Shown piece by piece: positions 37,265-51,028 of a stretch of 64,000 nucleotides of DNA. The notes under the pieces were generated by a model. That model ran no database searches. It worked only from the letters and a program-made list of their open reading frames with translations, and was not told where the DNA came from. How positions within the stretch are numbered: the first letter of the stretch is position 1; each line of letters begins with the position of its first letter. The translations under genes and the position numbers were made by a program. This DNA comes from Henricia sp. BOLD:AAB3569. Lineage: Eukaryota > Echinodermata > Asteroidea > Spinulosida > Echinasteridae. The DNA is taken from contig JBBELK010000446.1 of the NCBI GenBank assembly GCA_037783545.1, forward strand, positions 1 to 64,000. The letters are read 5' to 3'.

Positions 37265-38368
37265 TGAGTCAACGGCCGTACAAATGTACACCAGCGCGGC
37301 GCATGCGCAGGGTGTCCCAACAGCCACGGTTAGGGGAATAACCACGCAGACGAGCTCCGTTTTCCCTAAACTCTGAAATTTCTCCGTCATTTCCCAACGA
37401 AAATATGTCAATTTTGCATGACAAGTGCGGAATATATACAGTTTGGAGCATGCCAAATTTGAAGTTGGTTGGAAAATTCCTTGATTTCCAAATTTGCCGG
37501 CATTTGGGACACACTTTGACCTAATTCCCGTCACAATCTGGGGTGAGTCAACGGCCGTACAAATGTACACCAGCGCGGCGCAGGGTGTCCCAACAGCCAC
37601 GGTTAGGGGAATAACCACGCAGCCGAGCTCCGTTTTCCCTAAACTCTGAAATTTGTCCGTCATTTCCCAGCGAAAATCTGTCAATTTTGCATGACAAGTG
37701 CGGAATATGTACAGTTTGGAGCTTGCAAAATTTGAAGTTGGTTGGAAAATTCCTTGATTTCCAAATTTGCCGGCATTTGGGACACACTTTGACCTAATTC
37801 CCGTCACAATCTGGGGTGAGTCAACGGCCGTACAAATGTACACCAGCGCGGCGCATGCGCAGGGTGTCCCAACAGCCACGGTTAGGGGAATAACCACGCA
37901 GACGAGCTCCGTTTTCCCTAAACTCTGAAATTTCTCCGTCATTTCCCAACGAAAATATGTCAATTTTGCATGACAAGTGCGGAATATATACAGTTTGGAG
38001 CATGCCAAATTTGAAGTTGGTTGGAAAATTCCTTGATTTCCAAATTTGCCGGCATTTGGGACACACTTTGACCTAATTCCCGTCACAATCTGGGGTGAGT
38101 CAACGGCCGTACAAATGTACACCAGCGCGGCGCAGGGTGTCCCAACAGCCACGGTTAGGGGAATAACCACGCAGCCGAGCTCCGTTTTCCCTAAACTCTG
38201 AAATTTGTCCGTCATTTCCCAGCGAAAATCTGTCAATTTTGCATGACAAGTGCGGAATATATACAGTTTGGAGCTTGCAAAATTTGAAGTTGGTTGGAAA
38301 ATTCCTTGATTTCCAAATTTGCCGGCATTTGGGACACACTTTGACCTAATTCCCGTCACAATCTGGGG
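37265..38368. repeat. Tandem duplication of a B-A dimer (552 bp)
   Basis: Two adjacent 552-bp dimers lie at 37265-37816 and 37817-38368. Both B copies have GCAGACGAGC, CCCAACGAAAATATG and GAGCATGCCAAAT. Both A copies have AATTTGTCCG and GAGCTTGCAAAA. The only difference I see is TATGTACAG near 37707 against TATATACAG. A third A of this type lies in a B context at 38648, with GGGCAATAAC. Confidence 0.92.
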
Positions 38369-39604
38369 TGAGTCAACGGCCGTAGAAATGTACACCAGCG
38401 CGGCGCATGCGCAGGGTGTCCCAACAGCCACGGTTAGGGGAATAACCACGCAGCCGAGCTCCGTTTTCCCTAAACTCTGAAATTTCTCCGTCATTTCCCA
38501 GCGAAAATCTGTCAATTTTGCATGACAAGTGCGGAATATATACAGTTTGGAGCATGCAAAATTTGAAGTTGGTTGGAAAATTCCTTGATTTCCAAATTTG
38601 CCGGCATTTGGGACACACTTTGACCTTATTCCCGTCACAATCTGGGGTGAGTCAACGGCCGTACAAATGTACACCAGCGCGGCGCATGCGCAGGGTGTCC
38701 CAACAGCCACGGTTAGGGCAATAACCACGCAGCCGAGCTCCGTTTTCCCTAAACTCTGAAATTTGTCCGTCATTTCCCAGCGAAAATCTGTCAATTTTGC
38801 ATGACAAGTGCGGAATATATACAGTTTGGAGCTTGCAAAATTTGAAGTTGGTTGGAAAATTCCATGATTTCCAAATTTGCCGGCATTTGGGACACACTTT
38901 GACCTAATTCCCGTCACAATCTGGGGTGAGTCAACGGCCGTAGAAATGTACACCAGCGCGGCGCAGGGTGTCCCAACAGCCCCGGTTAGGGGAATAACCA
39001 CGCAGCCGAGCTCCGTTTTCCCTAAACTCTGAAATTTCTCCGTCATTTCCCAGCGAAAATCTGTCAATTTTGCATGACAAGTGCGGAATATATACAGTTT
39101 GGAGCATGCAAAATTTGAAGTTGGTTGGAAAATTCCTTGATTTCCAAATTTGCCGGCATTTGGGACACACTTTGACCTAATTCCCGTCACATTCTGGGGT
39201 GAGTCAACGGCCGTACAAATGTACACCAGCGCGGCGCAGGGTGTCCCAACAGCCACGGTTAGGGGAATAGCCACGCAGCCGAGCTCCGTTTTCCCTAAAC
39301 TCTGAAATTTCTCCGTCATTTCCCAGCGAAAATCTGTCAATTTTGCATGACAAGTGCGGAATATATACAGTTTGGAGCATGCAAAATTTGAAGTTGGTTG
39401 TAAAATTCCTTGATTTCCAAATTTTTCCGGCATTTGGGAAACACTTTGACCTAATTCCCGTCACAATCTGGGGTGAGTCAACGGCCGTACAAATGTACAC
39501 CAGCGCGGCGCATGCGCAGGGTGTCCCAACAGCCACGGTTAGGGGAATAACCACGCAGCCGAGCTCCGTTTTCTCTAAACTCTGAAATTTCTCCGTCATT
39601 TCCA

Positions 39605-42338
39605 AGCGAAAATCTGTCAATTTTGCATGACAAGTGCGGAATATATACAGTTTGGAGCATGCAAAATTTGAAGTTGGTTGGAAAATTCCTTGATTTCCAA
39701 ATTTGCCGGCATTTGGGACACATTTTGACCTAATTCCCGTCACAATCTGGGGTGAGTCAACGGCCGTAGAAATGTACACCAGCGCGGCGCAGGGTGTCCC
39801 AACAGCCACGGTTAGGGGAATAACCACGCAGCCGAGCTCCGTTTTCCCTAAACTCTGAAATTTCTCCGTCATTTCCCAGCGAAAATCTGTCAATTTTGCA
39901 TGACAAGTGCGGAATATATACAGTTTGGAGCATGCAAAATTTGAAGTTGGTTGGAAAATTCCTTGATTTCCAAATTTGCCGGCATTTGGGACACACTTTG
40001 ACCTAATTCCCGTCACAATCTGGGGTGAGTCAACGGCCGTAGAAATGTACACCAGCGCATGCGCAGGGTGTCCCAACAGCCACGGTTAGGGGAATAACCA
40101 CGCAGCCGAGCTCCGTTTTCCCTAAACTCTGAAATTTCTCCGTCATTTCCCAGCGAAAATCTGTCAATTTTGCATGACAAGTGCGGAATATATACAGTTT
40201 GGAGCATGCAAAATTTGAAGTTGGTTGGAAAATTCCTTGATTTCCAAATTTGCCGGCATTTGGGACACACTTTGACCTAATTCCCGTCACAATCTGGGGT
40301 GAGTCAACGGCCGTACAAATGTACACCAGCGCGGCGCATGCGCAGGGTGTCCCAACAGCCACGGTTAGGGGAATAACCACGCAGCCGAGCTCCGTTTTCC
40401 CTAAACTCTGAAATTTCTCCGTCATTTCCCAGCGAAAATCTGTCAATTTTGCATGACAAGTGCGGAATATATATAGTTTGGAGCATGCAAAATTTGAAGT
40501 TGGTTGGAAAATTCCTTGATTTCCAAATTTGCTGGCATTTGGGACACACTTTGACCTAATTCCCGTCACAATCTGGGGTGAGTCAACGGCCGTACAAATG
40601 TACACCAGCGCGGCGCAGGGTGTCCCAACAGCCACGGTTAGGGGAATAACCACGCAGCCGAGCTCCGTTTTCCCTAAACTCTGAAATTACTCCGTCATTT
40701 CCCAGCGAAAATCTGTCAATTTTGCATGACAAGTGCGGAATATATACAGTTTGGAGCATGCAAAATTTGAAGTTGGTTGGAAAATTCCTTGATTTCCAAA
40801 TTTGCCGGCATTTGGGACACACTTTGACCTAATTCCCGTCACAATCTGGGGTGAGTCAACGGCCGTACAAATGTACACCAGCGCATGCGCAGGGTGTCCC
40901 AACAGCCACGGTTAGGGGAATAACCACGCAGCCGAGCTCCGTTTTCCCTAAACTCTGAAATGTCTCCGTCATTTCCCAGCGAAAATCTGTCAATTTTGCA
41001 TGACAAGTGCGGAATATATACAGTTTGGAGCATGCAAAATTTGAAGTTGGTTGGAAAATTCCTTGATTTCCAAATTTGCCGGCATTTGGGACACATTTTG
41101 ACCTAATTCCCGTCACAATCTGGGGTGAGTCAACGGCCGTAGAAATGTACACCAGCGCGGCGCAGGGTGTCCCAACAGCCACGGTTAGGGGAATAACCAC
41201 GCAGCCGAGCTCCGTTTTCCCTAAACTCTGAAATTTCTCCGTCATTTCCCAGCGAAAATCTGTCAATTTTGCATGACAAGTGCGGAATATATACAGTTTG
41301 GAGCATGCAAAATTTGAAGTTGGTTGGAAAATTCCTTGATTTCCAAATTTGCCGGCATTTGGGACACACTTTGACCTAATTCCCGTCACAATCTGGGGTG
41401 AGTCAACGGCCGTAGAAATGTACACCAGCGCATGCGCAGGGTGTCCCAACAGCCACGGTTAGGGGAATAACCACGCAGCCGAGCTCCGTTTTCCCTAAAC
41501 TCTGAAATTTCTCCGTCATTTCCCAGCGAAAATCTGTCAATTTTGCATGACAAGTGCGGAATATATACAGTTTGGAGCATGCAAAATTTGAAGTTGGTTG
41601 GAAAATTCCTTGATTTCCAAATTTGCCGGCATTTGGGACACACTTTGACCTAATTCCCGTCACAATCTGGGGTGAGTCAACGGCCGTACAAATGTACACC
41701 AGCGCGGCGCATGCGCAGGGTGTCCCAACAGCCACGGTTAGGGGAATAACCACGCAGCCGAGCTCCGTTTTCCCTAAACTCTGAAATTTCTCCGTCATTT
41801 CCCAGCGAAAATCTGTCAATTTTGCATGACAAGTGCGGAATATATATAGTTTGGAGCATGCAAAATTTGAAGTTGGTTGGAAAATTCCTTGATTTCCAAA
41901 TTTGCTGGCATTTGGGACACACTTTGACCTAATTCCCGTCACAATCTGGGGTGAGTCAACGGCCGTACAAATGTACACCAGCGCGGCGCAGGGTGTCCCA
42001 ACAGCCACGGTTAGGGGAATAACCACGCAGCCGAGCTCCGTTTTCCCTAAACTCTGAAATTACTCCGTAATTTCCCAGCGAAAATCTGTCAATTTTGCAT
42101 GACAAGTGCGGAATATATACAGTTTGGAGCATGCAAAATTTGAAGTTGGTTGGAAAATTCCTTGATTTCCAAATTTGCCGGCATTTGGGACACACTTTGA
42201 CCTAATTCCCGTCACAATCTGGGGTGAGTCAACGGCCGTACAAATGTACACCAGCGCATGCGCAGGGTGTCCCAACAGCCACGGTTAGGGGAATAACCAC
42301 GCAGCCGAGCTCCGTTTTCCCTAAACTCTGAAATTTCT
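39605..42338. repeat. Tandem duplication of a five-monomer block (1,373 bp)
   Basis: The ordered run CACATTTTGACC, A with GTAGAAATG, C with GTAGAAATG, B with ATATATAGTTT plus TTTGCTGGC, A with AAATTACTCCG, then C with GTACAAATG occurs twice in direct succession at 1,373-bp spacing. The sum 274+279+273+274+273 gives 1,373. Differences are few, for example CCGTCATTT near 40694 against CCGTAATTT near 42067. The duplication ends near 40970/42338, where AAATGTCTCC and AAATTTCTCC diverge. Confidence 0.9.
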
Positions 42339-42499
42339 CCGTCATTTCCCAGCGAAAATCTGTCAATTTTGCATGACAAGTGCGGAATATATACAGTTTG
42401 GAGCATGCAAAATTTGAAGTTGGTTGGAAAATTCCTTGATTTCCAAATTTGCCGGCATTTGGGACACACTTTGACCGAATTCCCGTCACAATCTGGGGT

Positions 42500-43600
42500 G
42501 AGTCAACGGCCGTACAAATGTACACCAGCGCGGCGCATGCGCAGGGTGTCCCAACAGCCACGGTTAGGGGAATAACCACGCAGCCGAGCTCCGTTTTCCC
42601 TAAACTCTGAAATTTCTCCGTCATTTCCCAGCGAAAATATGTCAATTTTGCATGACAAGTGCGGAATATATACAGTTTGGAGCATGCAAAATTTGAAGTT
42701 GGTTGGAAAATTCCTTGATTTCCAAATTTTTCCGGCATTTGGGACACACTTTGACCTAATTCCCGTCACAATCTGGGGTGAGTCAACGGCCGTACAAATG
42801 TACACCAGCGCGGCGCATGCGCAGGGTGTCCCAACAGCCACGGTTAGGGGAATAACCACGCAGCCGAGCTCCGTTTTCCCTAAACTCTGAAATTTCTCCG
42901 TCATTTCCCAGCGAAAATCTGTCAATTTTGCATGACAAGTGCGGAATATATACAGTTTGGAGCATGCAAAATTTGAAGTTGGTTGGAAAATTCCTTGATT
43001 TCCAAATTTGCCGGCATTTGGGACACATTTTGACCTAATTCCCGTCACAATCTGGGGTGAGTCAACGGCCGTAGAAATGTACACCAGCGCGGCGCAGGGT
43101 GTCCCAACAGCCACGGTTAGGGGAATAACCACGCAGCCGAGCTCCGTTTTCCCTAAACTCTGAAATTTCTCCGTCATTTCCCAGCGAAAATCTGTCAATT
43201 TTGCATGACAAGTTCGGAATATATACAGTTTGGAGCATGCAAAATTTGAAGTTGGTTGGAAAATTCCTTGATTTCCAAATTTGCCGGCATTTGGGACACA
43301 CTTTGACCTAATTCCCGTCACAATCTGGGGTGAGTCAACGGCCGTAGAAATGTACACCAGCGCATGCGCAGGGTGTCCCAACAGCCACGGTTAGGGGAAT
43401 AACCACGCAGCCGTGCTCCGTTTTCCCTAAACTCTGAAATTTCTCCGTCATTTCCCAGCGAAAATCTGTCAATTTTGCATGACAAGTGCGGAATATATAC
43501 AGTTTGGAGCATGCAAAATTTGAAGTTGGTTGGAAAATTCCTTGATTTCCAAATTTGCCGGCATTTGGGACACACTTTGACCTAATTCCCGTCACAATCT
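42500..43600. repeat. Block repeating 39.2-40.3 kb at about 3,305-bp spacing
   Basis: The sequence order ATTTTTCCGGC monomer, B with CACATTTTGACC, A with GTAGAAATG, C with GTAGAAATG at 42499-43600 matches 39200-40299. The spacing is 3,305 bp (12 monomers), except for the first monomer, which is a B here and an A there. Small private changes (AAGTTCGGAAT near 43212, GCCGTGCTCC near 43412) are unique to this copy. Confidence 0.83.
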
Positions 43601-44702
43601 GGGGTGAGTCAACGGCCGTAGAAATGTACACCAGCGCGGCGCAGGGTGTCCCAACAGCCACGGTTAGGGGAATAACCACGCAGCCGAGCTCCGTTTTTCC
43701 TAAACTCTGAAATTTCTCCGTCATTTCCCAGCGAAAATATGTCAATTTTGCATGACAAGTGCGGAATATATACAGTTTGGAGCATGCAAAATTTGAAGTT
43801 GGTTGACAAATTCCTTGATTTCCAAATTTGCCGGTATTTGGGACACACTTTGACCTAATTCCCGTCACAATCTGGGGTGAGTCAACGGCCGTACAAATGT
43901 ATACCAGCGCGGCGCAGGGTGTCCCAACAGCCACGGTTAGGGGAATAACCACGCAGCCGAGCTCCGTTTTCCCTAAACTCTGAAATTTCTCCGTCATTTC
44001 CCAGCGAAAATCTGTCAATTTTGCATAACAAGTGCGGAATATATACAGTTTGGAGCATGCAAAATTTGAAGTTGGTTGGAAAATTCCTTGATTTCCAAAT
44101 TTGCCGGCATTTGGGACACACTTTGACCTAATTCCCGTCACAATCTGGGGTGAGTCAACGGCCGTACAAATGTACACCAGCGCGGCGCATGCGCAGGGTG
44201 TCCCAACAGCCACGGTTAGGGGAATAACCACGCAGCCGAGCTCCGTTTTCCCTAAACTCTGAAATTTCTCCGTCATTTCCCAGCGAAAATCTGTCAATTT
44301 TGCATGACAAGTGCGGAATATATACAGTTTGGAGCATGCAAAATTTGAAGTTGGTTGGAAAATTCCTTGATTTCCAAATTTGCTGGCATTTGGGACACAC
44401 TTTGACCTAATTCCCGTCACAATCTGGGGTGAGTCAACGGCCGTACAAATGTACACCAGCGCGGCGCAGGGTGTCCCAACAGCCACGGTTAGGGGAATAA
44501 CCACGCAGCCGAGCTCCGTTTTCCCTAAACTCTGAAATTTCTCCGTCATTTCCCAGCGAAAATCTGTCAATTTTGCATGACAAGTGCGGAATATATACAG
44601 TTTGGAGCATGCAAAATTTGAAGTTGGTTGGAAAATTCCTTGATTTCCAAATTTGCCGGCATTTGGGACACACTTTGACCTAATTCCCGTCACAATCTGG
44701 GG

Positions 44703-45806
44703 TGAGTCAACGGCCGTACAAATGTACACCAGCGCGGCGCATGCGCAGGGTGTCCCAACAGCCACGGTTAGGGGAATAACCACGCAGCCGAGCTCCGTTT
44801 TCCCTAAACTCTGAAATTTCTCCGTCATTTCCCAGCGAAATTCTGTCAATTTTGCATGACAAGTGCGGAATATATACAGTTTGGAGCATGCAAAATTTGA
44901 AGTTGGTTGGAAAATTCCTTGATTTCCAAATTTGCCGGCATTTGGGACACACTTTGACCTAATTCCCGTCACAATCTGGGGTGAGTCAACGGCCGTACAA
45001 ATGTATACCAGCGCGGCGCAGGGTGTCCCAACAGCCACGGTTAGGGGAATAACCACGCAGCCGAGCTCCGTTTTCCCTAAACTCTGAAATTTCTCCGTCA
45101 TTTTCCAGCGAAAATCTGTCAATTTTGCATGACAAGTGCGGAATATATATAGTTTGGAGCATGCAAAATTTGAAGTTGGTTGGAAAATTCCTTGATTTCC
45201 AAATTTGCCGGCATTTGGGACACACTTTGACCTAATTCCCGTCACAATCTGGGGTGAGTCAACGGCCGTACAAATGTACACCAGCGCGGCGCATGCGCAG
45301 GGTGTCCCAACAGCCACGGTTAGGGGAATAACCACGCAGCCGAGCTCCGTTTTCCCTAAACTCTGAAATTTCTCCGTCATTTCCCAGCGAAATTCTGTCA
45401 ATTTTGCATGACAAGTGCGGAATATATACAGTTTGGAGCATGCAAAATTTGAAGTTGGTTGGAAAATTCCTTGATTTCCAAATTTGCCGGCATTTGGGAC
45501 ACACTTTGACCTAATTCCCGTCACAATCTGGGGTGAGTCAACGGCCGTACAAATGTATACCAGCGCGGCGCAGGGTGTCCCAACAGCCACGGTTAGGGGA
45601 ATAACCACGCAGCCGAGCTCCGTTTTCCCTAAACTCTGAAATTTCTCCGTCATTTTCCAGCGAAAATCTGTCAATTTTGCATGACAAGTGCGGAATATAT
45701 ATAGTTTGGAGCATGCAAAATTTGAAGTTGGTTGGAAAATTCCTTGATTTCCAAATTTGCCGGCATTTGGGACACACTTTGACCTAATTCCCGTCACAAT
45801 CTGGGG
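44703..45806. repeat. Tandem duplication of a B-A dimer (552 bp), right domain
   Basis: The dimer 44703-45254 is repeated at 45255-45806. Both B copies carry GCGAAATTCTGTC and both A copies carry TGTATACCAG, CATTTTCCAGC and ATATATAGTTT. I see no differences between the two copies. The same B and A recur at 51575-52126, but without ATATATAGTTT. Confidence 0.92.
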
Positions 45807-45889
45807 TGAGTCAACGGCCGTAGAAATGTACACCAGCGCGGCGCAGGGTGTCCCAACAGCCACGGTTAGGGGAATAACCACGCAGCCGA

Positions 45890-48800
45890 GCTCCGTTTTT
45901 CCTAAACTCTGAAATTTCTCCGTCATTTCCCAGCGAAAATCTGTCAATTTTGCATGACAAGTGCGGAATATATACAGTTTGGAGCATGCAAAATTTGAAG
46001 TTGGTTGGAAAATTCCTTGATTTCCAAATTTGCCGGCATTTGGGACACACTTTGACCTAATTCCCGTCACAATCTGGGGTGAGTCAACGGCCGTACAAAT
46101 GTACACCAGCGCGGTGCAGGGTGTCCCAACAGCCACGGTTAGGGGAATAACCACGCAGCCGAGCTCCGTTTTCCCTAAACTCTGAAATTTCTCCGTCATT
46201 TCCCAGCGAAAATCTGTCAATTTTGCATGACAAGTGCGGAATATATACAGTTTGGAGCATGCAAAATTTGAAGTTGGTTGGAAAATTCCTTGATTTCCAA
46301 ATTTGCCGGCATTTGGGACACACTTTGACCTAATTCCCGTCACAATCTGGGGTGAGTCAACGGCCGTACAAATATACACCAGCGCGGCGCATGCGCAGGG
46401 TGTCCCAACAGCCACGGTTAGGGGAATAACCACGCAGCCGAGCTCCGTTTTCCCTAAACTCTGAAATTTCTCCGTCATTTCCCAGCGAAAATCTGTCAAT
46501 TTTGCATGACAAGTGCGGAATATATACAGTTTGGAGCGTGCAAAATTTGAAGTTGGTTGGAAAATTCCTTGATTTCCAAATTTGCCGGCATTTGGGACAC
46601 ACTTTGACCTAATTCCCGTCACAATCTGGGGTGAGTCAACGGCCGTAGAAATGTACACCAGCGCGGCGCAGGGTGTCCCAACAGCCACGGTTAGGGGAAT
46701 AACCACGCAGCCGAGCTCCGTTTTCCCTAAACTCTGAAATTTCTCCGTCATTTCCCAGCGAAAATCTGTCAATTTTGCATGACAAGTGCGGAATATATAC
46801 AGTTTGGAGCATGCAAAATTTGAAGTTGGTTGGAAAATTCCTTGATTTCCAAATTTGCCGGCATTTGGGACACACTTTGACCTAATTTCCGTCACAATCT
46901 GGGGTGAGTCAACGGCCGTACAAATGTACACCAGCGCGGCGCATGCGCAGGGTGTCCCAACAGCCACGGTTAGGGAAATAACCACGCAGCCGAGCTCCGT
47001 TTTCCCTAAACTCTGAAATTTCTCCGTCATTTCCCAGCGAAAATCTGTCAATTTTGCATGACAAGTGCGGAATATATACAGTTTGGAGCATGCAAAATTT
47101 GAAGTTGGTTGGAAAATTCCTTGATTTCCAAATTTGCCGGCATTTGGGACACACTTTGACCTAATTCCCGTCACAATCTGGGGTGAGTCAACGGCCGTAG
47201 AAATGTACACCAGCGCGGCGCAGGGTGTCCCAACAGCCACGGTTAGGGGAATAACCACGCAGCCGAGCTCCGTTTCCCCTAAACTCTGAAATTTCTCCGT
47301 CATTTCCCAGCGAAAATCTGTCAATTTTGCATGACAAGTGCGGAATATATACAGTTTGGAGCATGCAAAATTTGAAGTTGGTTGGAAAATTCCTTGATTT
47401 CCAAATTTGCCGGCATTTGGGACACACTTTGACCTAATTCCCGTCACAATCTGGGGTGAGTCAACGGCCGTAGAAATGTACACCAGCGCGGCGCAGGGTG
47501 TCCCAACAGCCACGGTTAGGGGAATAACCACGCAGCCGAGCTCCGTTTCCCCTAAACTCTGAAATTTCTCCGTCATTTCCCAGCGAAAATCTGTCAATTT
47601 TGCATGACAAGTGCGGAATATATACAGTTTGGAGCATGCAAAATTTGAAGTTGGTTGGAAAATTCCTTGATTTCCAAATTTGCCGGCATTTGGGACACAC
47701 TTTGACCTAATTCCCGTCACAATCTGGGGTGAGTCAACGGCCGTACAAATGTACACCAGCGCGGCGCATGCGCAGGGTGTCCCAACAGCCACGGTTAGGG
47801 GAATAACCACGCAGCCGAGCTCCGTTTTTCCTAAACTCTGAAATTTCTCCGTCATTTCCCAGCGAAAATCTGTCAATTTTGCATGACAAGTGCGGAATAT
47901 ATACAGTTTGGAGCATGCAAAATTTGAAGTTGGTTGGAAAATTCCTTGATTTCCAAATTTGCCGGCATTTGGGACACACTTTGACCTAATTCCCGTCACA
48001 ATCTGGGGTGAGTCAACGGCCGTACAAATGTACACCAGCGCGGTGCAGGGTGTCCCAACAGCCACGGTTAGGGGAATAACCACGCAGCCGAGCTCCGTTT
48101 TCCCTAAACTCTGAAATTTCTCCGTCATTTCCCAGCGAAAATCTGTCAATTTTGCATGACAAGTGCGGAATATATACAGTTTGGAGCATGCAAAATTTGA
48201 AGTTGGTTGGAAAATTCCTTGATTTCCAAATTTGCCGGCATTTGGGACACACTTTGACCTAATTCCCGTCACAATCTGGGGTGAGTCAACGGCCGTACAA
48301 ATATACACCAGCGCGGCGCATGCGCAGGGTGTCCCAACAGCCACGGTTAGGGGAATAACCACGCAGCCGAGCTCCGTTTTCCCTAAACTCTGAAATTTCT
48401 CCGTCATTTCCCAGCGAAAATCTGTCAATTTTGCATGACAAGTGCGGAATATATACAGTTTGGAGCGTGCAAAATTTGAAGTTGGTTGGAAAATTCCTTG
48501 ATTTCCAAATTTGCCGGCATTTGGGACACACTTTGACCTAATTCCCGTCACAATCTGGGGTGAGTCAACGGCCGTAGAAATGTACACCAGCGCGGCGCAG
48601 GGTGTCCCAACAGCCACGGTTAGGGGAATAACCACGCAGCCGAGCTCCGTTTTCCCTAAACTCTGAAATTTCTCCGTCATTTCCCAGCGAAAATCTGTCA
48701 ATTTTGCATGACAAGTGCGGAATATATACAGTTTGGAGCATGCAAAATTTGAAGTTGGTTGGAAAATTCCTTGATTTCCAAATTTGCCGGCATTTGGGAC

Positions 48801-48890
48801 ACACTTTGACCTAATTTCCGTCACAATCTGGGGTGAGTCAACGGCCGTACAAATGTACACCAGCGCGGCGCATGCGCAGGGTGTCCCAAC
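45890..48890. repeat. Pair of blocks at 1,929-bp spacing
   Basis: The run 45890-46965 recurs at 47819-48894. Shared ordered variants are TTTTTCCTAA, GCGGTGCAGG, ACAAATATACACC with GAGCGTGCAAAA, and an A with GTAGAAATG plus CTAATTTCCGTC. It breaks where 46972 reads TTAGGGAAAT and its partner reads TTAGGGGAAT. Between the two lie two adjacent identical A copies (47184 and 47457) with CGTTTCCCCTAA, which is a single-monomer duplication. Confidence 0.88.
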
Positions 48891-49937
48891 AGCCACGGTT
48901 AGGGGAATAACCACGCAGCCGAGCTCCGTTTTCCCTAAACTCTGAAATTTCTCCGTCATTTCCCAGCGAAAATCTGTCAATTTTGCATGACAAGTGCGGA
49001 ATATATACAGTTTGGAGCATGCAAAATTTGAAGTTGGTTGGAAAATTCCTTGATTTCCAAATTTGCCGGCATTTGGGACACACTTTGACCTAATTCCCGT
49101 CACAATCTGGGGTGAGTCAACGGCCGTAGAAATGTACACCAGCGCGGCGCAGGGTGTCCCAACAGCCACGGTTAGGGGAATAACCACGCAGCCGAGCTCC
49201 GTTTCCCCTAAACTCTGAAATTTCTCCGTCATTTCCCAGCGAAAATCTGTCAATTTTGCATGACAAGTGCGGAATATATACAGTTTGGAGCATGCAAAAT
49301 TTGAAGTTGGTTGGAAAATTCCTTGATTTTCAAATTTGCCGGCATTTGGGACACACTTTGACTTAATTCCCGTCACAATCTGGGGTGAGTCAACGGCCGT
49401 ACAAATGTACACCAGCGCGGCGCATGCGCAGGGTGTCCCAACAGCCACGGTTAGGGGAATAACCACGCAGCCGAGCTCCGTTTTCCCTAAACTCTGAAAT
49501 TTCTCCGTCATTTCCCAGCGAAAATATGTCAATTTTGCATGACAAGTGCGGAATATATACAGTTTGGAGCATGCAAAATTTGAAGTTGGTTGGAAAATTC
49601 CTTGATTTCCAAATTTGCCGGCATATGGGACACACTTTGAACTAAATTCCGTCACAATCTGGGGTGAGTCAACGGCCGTACAAATGTACACCAGCGCGGC
49701 GCAGGGTGTCCCAACAGCCACGGTTAGGGGAATAACCACGCAGCCGAGCTCCGTTTTCCCTAAACTCTGAAATTTCTCCGTCATTTCCCAGCGAAAATCT
49801 GTCAATTTTGCATGACAAGTGCGGAATATATACAGTTTGGAGCATGCAAAATTTGAAGTTGGTTGTAAAATTCCTTGATTTCCAAATTTGCCGGCATTTG
49901 GGACACACTTTGACCTAATTCCCGTCACAATCTGGGG

Positions 49938-51028
49938 TGAGTCAACGGCCGTACAAATGTATACCAGCGCGGCGCAGGGTGTCCCAACAACCACGGTTAG
50001 GGGAATAACCACGCAGCCGAGCTCCGTTTTCCCTAAACTCTGAAATTTCTCCGTCATTTCCCAGCGAAAATCTGTCAATTTTGCATGACAAGTGCGGAAT
50101 ATATACAGTTTGGAGCATGCAAAAATTGAAGTTGGTTGGAAAATTCCTTGATTTCCAAATTTGCCGGCATTTGGGACACACTTTGACCTAATTCCCGTCA
50201 CAATCTGGGGTGAGTCAACGGCCGTAGAAATGTACACCAGCGCGGCGCAGGGTGTCCCAACAGCCACGGTTAGGGGAATAACCAAACAGCCGAGCTCCGT
50301 TTTCCCTAAACTCTGAAATTTCTCCGTCATTTCCCAGCGAAAATCTGTCAATTTTGCATGACAAGTGCGGAATATATACAGTTTGGAGCATGCAAAATTT
50401 GAAGTTGGTTGTAAAATTCCTTGATTTCCAAATTTGCCGGCATTTGGGACACACTTTGACCTAATTCCCGTCACAATCTGGGGTGAGTCAACGGCCGTAC
50501 AAATGTATACCAGCGCGGCGCAGGGTGTCCCAACAACCACGGTTAGGGGAATAACCACGCAGCCGAGCTCCGTTTTCCCTAAACTCTGAAATTTCTCCGT
50601 CATTTCCCAGCGAAAATCTGTCAATTTTGCATGACAAGTGCGGAATATATACAGTTTGGAGCATGCAAAAATTGAAGTTGGTTGGAAAATTCCTTGATTT
50701 CCAAATTTGCCGGCATTTGGGACACACTTTGACCTAATTCCCGTCACAATCTGGGGTGAGTCAACGGCCGTAGAAATGTACACCAGCGCGGCGCAGGGTG
50801 TCCCAACAGCCACGGTTAGGGGAATAACCAAACAGCCGAGCTCCGTTTTCCCTAAACTCTGAAATTTCTCCGTCATTTCCCAGCGAAAATCTGTCAATTT
50901 TGCTTGACAAGTGCGGAATTCAACAGTTTGGAGCATGCAAAATTTGAAGTTGGTTGGAAAATTCCTTGATTTCCAAATTTGCCGGCATTTGGGACACACT
51001 TTGACCTAATTCCCGTCACAATCTGGGG
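49938..51028. repeat. Tandem A-A dimer duplication (546 bp)
   Basis: The first A of each dimer (49938 and 50484) has TGTATACCAG, CCAACAACCACG and GCAAAAATTG. The second A (50211 and 50757) has GTAGAAATG and AACCAAACAGCC. The last copy differs by carrying GGAATTCAACAG and TTGCTTGAC, and so is 1 bp shorter. Confidence 0.9.
50915..50926. repeat. GGAATTCAACAG variant monomer (1 bp short, EcoRI site), first
   Basis: The usual GGAATATATACAG is replaced by GGAATTCAACAG. This removes the TATATA core, shortens the monomer by 1 bp and creates GAATTC. It ends one minus-strand open frame at this point and starts another. Confidence 0.9.
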
